Assembly: GCA_030431875.1 (NCBI GenBank) | Contig: JAUIIG010000002.1 | Span: forward strand, 1 to 64,000 | DNA length: 64,000 bases | From: Alphaproteobacteria bacterium | Lineage (GTDB): Bacteria; Pseudomonadota; Alphaproteobacteria; Sphingomonadales; Sphingomonadaceae | Reading direction: 5' to 3' | Shown: positions 60,126-64,000 of the stretch, one piece after another | Layout: the number at the start of each line of letters is the position of its first letter | Numbering within the stretch: the first letter of the stretch is position 1 | Notes under the pieces: model-generated | The model's database searches: none | Told to the model about the DNA's origin: nothing | Seen by the model: the letters and a program-made list of their open reading frames with translations, nothing else | Program-made: the position numbers and the translations under genes

Positions 60126-60963
60126 CGTCGCCTCGGTAGGCAATGGCACTTGCCGGACAATGCGACGGCAGGATCGCCAGCTCGCCATTGTTGCAGCGGG
60201 CTTGGTGCAACTGGTCGAGCGTGCCGCAATAGGTAGCCGTATCGCCCATCAGCGCGGTGGTGAGCCGGGGTGGCGGGCGGTTCTCGTCAATCGCCTTGCC
60301 CGACCAAACGGCATCGGCGCAAAGCAGCACCGCGCGGTCATTCGCGTCGACAAAGGCGAGGCCCCAGTGGCCCGGACAGTGCCCCGGCAGTTCTACCGCC
60401 AGCAGGCTGCCGTCGCCGAGAATGTCACGCCCCGAGGTGAAGGGCGCAAAAGCAGTGGGCAGGGCGACCTCGGGCGCGTGCTCGAAGAAATGCGCCTGCG
60501 CGTCCATTGCTGTCGGTACCAGCGCCGGAAGCATGCCCTTGCGCACCAGCGCGAAGCGCGCGCCCTGCCGCAGGTGCGCGAGGCCCGCCTGCGCGCAATA
60601 CATCGGCAAGTGCGCAAGGTGCCGAGCGCCCGCCACGTGGTCGCCGTGGAAGTGCGACACGATCAGGCCCGCGAGGCTGTCTTCGGCAATGCCGTCCCGT
60701 GCCAGCCAAGCCGGCCAGTGATGCTCCTCGCGAACGGCAACCGGCGTCGCCCAGCGATAGAACCGCTCGGGGAAGGGCTCCGTCGCCTCGATGAAGGCCG
60801 GATCGTAGCCGGTGTCGAACAGGAAATGTCCGCGCGTGGGATGCGCGATCACGCCCACCAGCGCGGGGAAGTCGACCGGGCGCAGGCTGCCGCCTTTCAG
60901 CGTGCTCGTCTCCGGATGGCGGGTCTTGCCGCGCTCCAGCCAGCGGAAACCGACGCGGATCAT
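60115..60963 (-). CDS. MBL-fold metallo-hydrolase (lactonase/thioesterase-like)
   Basis: 282 residues. Zinc motif VSHFHGDHVAGARHL (H-x-H-x-D-H), later H in LPGHCPGHWG and D in LLCADAVWSG, complete the set of a di-zinc enzyme like AHL lactonases. No signal peptide. In this operon it could hydrolyse a thioester or lactone intermediate, or provide self-protection. 11 bp overlap with the adenylating enzyme gene and 4 bp with the reductase gene. Confidence 0.88.
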   Translation of the reverse strand: MIRVGFRWLERGKTRHPETSTLKGGSLRPVDFPALVGVIAHPTRGHFLFDTGYDPAFIEATEPFPERFYRWATPVAVREEHHWPAWLARDGIAEDSLAGLIVSHFHGDHVAGARHLAHLPMYCAQAGLAHLRQGARFALVRKGMLPALVPTAMDAQAHFFEHAPEVALPTAFAPFTSGRDILGDGSLLAVELPGHCPGHWGLAFVDANDRAVLLCADAVWSGKAIDENRPPPRLTTALMGDTATYCGTLDQLHQARCNNGELAILPSHCPASAIAYRGDDAD

Positions 60964-61940
60964 GCCGCGCCTTCCAGCTTGCGCGCCTCGGTCAGCAGGG
61001 TCTCGAGCGCGTCGTGCTGCGGTGTGAAGCCCAACATGCGGCGCGCGGGTTCGGGATCGAAAGTCTGGCTGTGGCCCAGCATGGCGAGCGAATAGCGCGT
61101 CAGCGGCGGCTCGCTCTTCGCGCCGACCAATTGCGCGCCGCGTTCCATCACGGTGGCCAGTACGCGCGCCAGCGGCATGGGCAGGTGCACCATCTGCGGT
61201 TTGTGCCCCAGTGCCTCGGCCAGCAGCCGCGCCAGGTCGCGCACCGCGACGGGCCGCCCGCCGGAGATGTTGATGCCCTTGCCGGTAATGGCGTGCGCGC
61301 GTTCCTCTGCCTCGAGGCAGGCCCAGGCCACGTCGCGCAGGTCGGTCAGTTCGACCAGCGCCTTGCCGCCGCCGGGCAGCGGCAGGCGTTGGCGGCTGGC
61401 CATCTCGACAAGCCGCGGCAGGATCACCCGGTCGCCCTCGCCCACCAGCGCGCGCGGGCGGATGGCGCAGGTCGCCATGCCGTCGCTGCGTGGGGCGAGC
61501 GCCACGCGCTCAGCCGCCAGCTTGGTGCGGGCATAGTGGTTGAGCGGCCAGTCGGCGGGCGGGGTGTGCTCGCCGATCTGCTCCTGGTCGCGAAAGCGCG
61601 CGTAGATCGAGGGCGAGGAGACAAAGACGAACCGCTGGCAGCCCGCTGCGCTGGCGGCATCGAGCATGCGGTGCGTCGCCTCGACATTGGCGGCGGCAAA
61701 GTCCTCGCGCGAGCCCCAGCTGGCGGAAAGGGCAGCGGCGTGGATCACCGACTGGCAGCCTTCGGCGAGGGCATAGAGGTCCGCGTCAGGGGCGGTGAGG
61801 TCGCAAGCGACGAACTCGCCCGGTCCGGCATAGGCCGCGCGGCCCGTGGCGCGCACCTGGTGCCCGCGTGCAAGCGCCTCGCGCACGAGTGCCTTGCCTA
61901 GGCCGCCGGTCGCGCCGGTAATGAGCACGCGGCGGCTCAC
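60960..61940 (-). CDS. NAD(P)-dependent epimerase/3-beta-HSD-like reductase
   Basis: 326 residues of the extended SDR family: VLITGATGGLGKALV (residues 5-19), active-site YARTK (Tyr/Lys), and GKGINISGGRPVAVRDLARLL in the C-terminal part, typical of 3-beta-hydroxysteroid dehydrogenase/OleD-like proteins. In the ole olefin pathway an OleD-type enzyme reduces the beta-keto product of an OleA synthase; here the neighbouring gene is also a KAS III-type synthase, which suggests a comparable ketone reduction. Coupled by 4-bp overlap to both neighbours. Confidence 0.87.
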   Translation of the reverse strand: MSRRVLITGATGGLGKALVREALARGHQVRATGRAAYAGPGEFVACDLTAPDADLYALAEGCQSVIHAAALSASWGSREDFAAANVEATHRMLDAASAAGCQRFVFVSSPSIYARFRDQEQIGEHTPPADWPLNHYARTKLAAERVALAPRSDGMATCAIRPRALVGEGDRVILPRLVEMASRQRLPLPGGGKALVELTDLRDVAWACLEAEERAHAITGKGINISGGRPVAVRDLARLLAEALGHKPQMVHLPMPLARVLATVMERGAQLVGAKSEPPLTRYSLAMLGHSQTFDPEPARRMLGFTPQHDALETLLTEARKLEGAA

Positions 61941-62941
61941 AGCGTCACCACCATGGCGCCCGCGCTGATCCCGGCGGCGGTGCCGAGGAGCAGCACGTGG
62001 TCGCCCGGCTTGGCGGCACCCGTGTCCAGCGCATGGGTTAGGGCGGTGGGGATCGAGGCGGCGATCTGGTTGCCATGGGTGGCGAACAGATCGACCACCC
62101 GCTCCCCGCGCGGGGCGAAGAGGCGCTTGACGTGCTCGACGCCGGGGGCGCTGGCCTGGTGGCAGACCACGCAGGTGAGGTCGTCCCTGCCGATCCCGGC
62201 CTGCACCAGCGCCTCGTCGATCACGGCGGGCAGTACGCGCGCGGCGGCCTTGAAGATGCCGAATGCGTCCATCTCGAACCGCGATCCGGCCACCAGCGCA
62301 TCGTAGCCTTCCTCGACGCGCAGCTTCGTACCGCCAGCGCGCAGTTGCGCCAGTGCATGGTGCGCGCCGTGCGTCACGAACTTTGCGCCAGCGATGCCGC
62401 GCGTGTCATCGCCAGTATCGGGGCAGGCCTCGATCGCCAGTGCTGCCGCACCGTCGCCGAAGATCGACCGGTTCTTGGGGTTCTCGGGATCGAGTCCGCA
62501 GGAAGCAATGTCCGCCGCGAAGACCAGCACGCGCTTCCACCGGCCCGTGGCAATACCCATGCCCGCCACGTCGAGCGCGGCCATGAAGGACAGGCAGGCC
62601 TGGTTGACGTCGAAGGCGACAATCCCCGACTTGCCGAGGCCCAGCCGGTCCTGCACCAGCACGGCGGTGGAGGGGATGGGCTGTTCCATTACTCCGCAGC
62701 CGCCGATCACGGCGTCGAAGTCGCCATCGGCCCACCCGGCGCGATCCAGCGCCACGCGCGCGGCCTCTGTGGCCATCATCGAAGAGGTCTCGTCCGGCGC
62801 GGCGACGTGCCGGCTGGCTATGCCGAATTCGCCCTCGTGCCAGCCCTGCGGCTGGCCGAAACGCGCATCCATCTCGCTGGAAAGCAAGACGTTGCGGGGG
62901 CGGTAGGCACCCCATCCGGCAATTGTGAAGGCACTGATCAT
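61937..62941 (-). CDS. 3-oxoacyl-ACP synthase III-like condensing enzyme
   Basis: 334 residues from ATG 62941; the extended frame upstream enters the operator region. Catalytic triad C116 (DVNQACLSF), H261 (CHQAS) and N291 (ATHGNQIAAS) is complete, so it should condense acyl thioesters or transfer acyl groups. SIFGDGAAALAIE is the usual KAS III loop. It is the first gene of a six-gene minus-strand operon and divergent from a TetR gene. It is likely a specialised enzyme, not housekeeping FabH, since no fatty acid genes are near. Confidence 0.9.
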   Translation of the reverse strand: MISAFTIAGWGAYRPRNVLLSSEMDARFGQPQGWHEGEFGIASRHVAAPDETSSMMATEAARVALDRAGWADGDFDAVIGGCGVMEQPIPSTAVLVQDRLGLGKSGIVAFDVNQACLSFMAALDVAGMGIATGRWKRVLVFAADIASCGLDPENPKNRSIFGDGAAALAIEACPDTGDDTRGIAGAKFVTHGAHHALAQLRAGGTKLRVEEGYDALVAGSRFEMDAFGIFKAAARVLPAVIDEALVQAGIGRDDLTCVVCHQASAPGVEHVKRLFAPRGERVVDLFATHGNQIAASIPTALTHALDTGAAKPGDHVLLLGTAAGISAGAMVVTL

Positions 62942-62990
62942 CGATCTTGCTCCATCTGATTCGCCTGTAGCATTCCACGAAACTAAACAC

Positions 62991-63025
62991 TGTTCAATTA
63001 AAAAATAGACAATGTTCAATTTGTC
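62991..63025. promoter_or_regulatory. Candidate TetR operator in the divergent KAS III / tetR promoter
   Basis: TGTTCAATT occurs twice (62991-62999 and 63013-63021), 22 bp apart, two helical turns. The second copy sits inside the inverted repeat GACAA-N8-TTGTC (63008-63025). The block is AT-rich in a GC-rich surrounding and lies between the two start codons. Confidence 0.6.
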
Positions 63026-63041
63026 GGTTATCCCCCGTCAT

Positions 63042-63644
63042 ATGGGAAGACGGTCCGATCACACCCCGCAAGAGCTGCGCCAGCTGCTGGTGCGCGAGGG
63101 CCATGCCCTGATGGCAGAGCGCGGCTTTGCCCGATTCTCCGCACGTGAGGCGGCGCGGCGGGCGGGCTATTCGGTGGGGACGATCTACAACGTCTTCGGC
63201 TCGCTCGATGCTTACCTGCTGGCGGTCAACAGCCGCACTTTCCGGCTGTGGAGCGCCTGGCTGGAGGCCGCGCTGGACGGTGTGCCACCGGGAGGTACCG
63301 CGCGGCTGGAGGCACTCGTACGCGCCTATTTCAGCTTCGCCGCCGAGAATGCCAATTGCTGGCTGGCCATCTACGACCACCGCATCGACCGCGAGACGCC
63401 CATCGCCAAGGAAGACGTCGCCGCGCGCGAAGCACTGACAGCCATCGTCGACCGCGAGGTGAGCGCATGGATGGGCAAGCCCGCCGATGCCGAGACCCGG
63501 CGGCTGGTCCGCTCGCTGATCTCCATGGTCCACGGCCACTGCGCCATGTGGCTGTCAGGCAGTTTCGCCCTGCTGCAGGAAAGCGACCCTGCCAGCCAGG
63601 CGCTCGCCCGCGTGCTGGAAGTGCTCGCCGCGCAATCCGATTGA
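63042..63644 (+). CDS. TetR-family transcriptional regulator of the KAS III cluster
   Basis: 200 residues from ATG 63042; an ATG at 63012 lies inside the repeats and is less likely. HTH: RQLLVREGHALMAERGFARFS then AREAARRAGYSVGTIYNVFGS (residues about 12-52), followed by an all-helical ligand domain including MVHGHCAMWLSGSFALLQ. The divergent layout and the operator repeats before it suggest it represses both itself and the biosynthetic operon. No Shine-Dalgarno sequence is obvious, so the message may be leaderless. Confidence 0.88.
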   Translation: MGRRSDHTPQELRQLLVREGHALMAERGFARFSAREAARRAGYSVGTIYNVFGSLDAYLLAVNSRTFRLWSAWLEAALDGVPPGGTARLEALVRAYFSFAAENANCWLAIYDHRIDRETPIAKEDVAAREALTAIVDREVSAWMGKPADAETRRLVRSLISMVHGHCAMWLSGSFALLQESDPASQALARVLEVLAAQSD

Positions 63645-63687
63645 CGCCGCGCCGCGCGGGGCGCTAATGGCGCGCTCCTTCGGGAAT

Positions 63688-63761
63688 GCGGGTGTAGCTC
63701 AATGGTAGAGCAGGAGCTTCCCAAGCTTAAGACGAGGGTTCGATTCCCTTCACCCGCTCCA
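63688..63761 (+). tRNA. tRNA-Gly(CCC)
   Basis: 74 nt including CCA. Acceptor stem GCGGGTG/CACCCGC, D-arm GCTC-AATGGTA-GAGC, anticodon loop TTCCCAA with anticodon CCC, T-arm GAGGG-TTCGATT-CCCTT. The anticodon stem GGAGC/GCTTA has one G-A mismatch at its outer end and a G-U pair, otherwise the cloverleaf is complete. No duplicated fragment of it is seen nearby. Confidence 0.95.
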
Positions 63762-63844
63762 TTCCGATTTGGCCCACTTGCGGCTCTGCTCCCGCACCGA
63801 CAGGGCAAGCTTCTTCAGGCAAGCTCCAAGTACACAGGTGGAGA

Positions 63845-64000
63845 TCACGTTGCTGCCAGGATTGCAGCGACCCTCTCGCGCAGCGCGCCAAGCAGGTCGC
63901 TCTCGAACCATGGATTGCGCACCAGCCAGCGCTGGTTGCGCGGGCTGGGGTGGGGCAGCACGACCTGCTGCGGCAAGGTCTCGCGCCAGCGCGACACCGC
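63845..64000 (-). CDS. Uracil-DNA-glycosylase-superfamily protein, C-terminal end (5' end outside window)
   Basis: The minus strand is open from the right edge to a TGA at 63845 and encodes 51 residues, including VVLPHPSPRNQRWLVRNPWF. The HPSPRN motif followed by W-x-x-R-N-P-W-F is typical of the C-terminal end of UDG-superfamily proteins that remove uracil from DNA. Too little is visible to name the subfamily. Confidence 0.6.
   Translation of the reverse strand, partial: AVSRWRETLPQQVVLPHPSPRNQRWLVRNPWFESDLLGALRERVAAILAAT

Noticed and set aside
63688-63761. tRNA-Gly as a pseudogene or second att site
   Set aside because: One outer mismatch in the anticodon stem is tolerable, all other stems pair, and no duplicated 3' fragment or integrase is nearby.
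1-64000. CRISPR arrays, rRNA genes, insertion sequences, replication origin
   Set aside because: No regular repeat-spacer pattern, no rRNA sequence, no transposase or terminal inverted repeats, and no DnaA-box cluster were seen while reading both strands.

Overview
The window is GC-rich DNA (mostly well above 60% G+C by eye) from an alphaproteobacterium, most likely a member of Sphingomonadales close to the Erythrobacteraceae. The grounds are two very large TonB-dependent receptors tied to catabolic genes, a CysN/CysC fusion, many ATGA/GTGA-coupled genes, and tRNA sequences typical of alphaproteobacteria. The assignment is inference from style; no ribosomal RNA is present.

Left edge (1-3012): the right end of an integrated element of visibly lower G+C. 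It holds the C-terminal part of a DNA adenine methyltransferase, an AlpA/excisionase-type regulator and a tyrosine integrase. It ends in a 45-bp copy of the 3' half of tRNA-fMet, the attachment site. Chromosomal sequence then begins with an HD-domain hydrolase that appears to lack an ordinary start codon.

3742-25727: a large catabolic island. A Tat-exported arylsulfatase and an aldehyde dehydrogenase face a GntR/FCD regulator. Divergent from that regulator runs a long + strand operon: TonB receptor, CapA-like metallophosphatase, TRAP transporter, two 2-hydroxyacyl-CoA dehydratase (HgdB/BcrC-like) proteins flanking a double-length class III CoA-transferase, a lipoprotein TRAP solute receptor and a second CoA-transferase. 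A third block encodes exported CocE-type and alpha/beta hydrolases, a di-heme cytochrome and an OmpA-like protein. The same 16-bp operator (ATTGTYGACAATTTCG type) precedes all three blocks, so they look like one GntR regulon.

25795-36762: a TonB receptor and beta-propeller phytase behind PHO-box-like repeats, then a TetR regulator controlling two p-cresol-methylhydroxylase/vanillyl-alcohol-oxidase-type flavocytochromes with a small Tat-exported protein between them. A PhoX-like protein and a low-molecular-weight phosphatase follow. A third flavocytochrome unit (45644-47622) lies downstream beside another TetR, a TauD-type dioxygenase, a MaoC protein and an SDR. Together these genes suggest uptake and oxidation of (possibly sulfated) phenolic or phenylpropanoid compounds.

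36759-43307: housekeeping. Sulfate activation (cysD, cysNC, DUF2061, cysQ), an acyl-CoA hydrolase, small lipoproteins, RidA and an I78 inhibitor. 47699-56650: SDR, a 27-aa peptide gene, DUF302, a VIT-family transporter, an aldolase/HAD/dihydroxyacetone-kinase operon, a small exported protein and a LuxR-type two-component system.

56766-63644: a compact TetR-controlled cluster of KAS III-like synthase, NAD-dependent reductase, MBL hydrolase, PaaK/F390-type adenylating enzyme, ATP-grasp ligase and Rieske oxygenase. It looks like a small uncharacterised biosynthetic pathway. A tRNA-Gly(CCC) gene and the end of a uracil-DNA-glycosylase-like gene close the window. No CRISPR array, rRNA or insertion sequence was found, and no gene-free stretch exceeds 300 bases.
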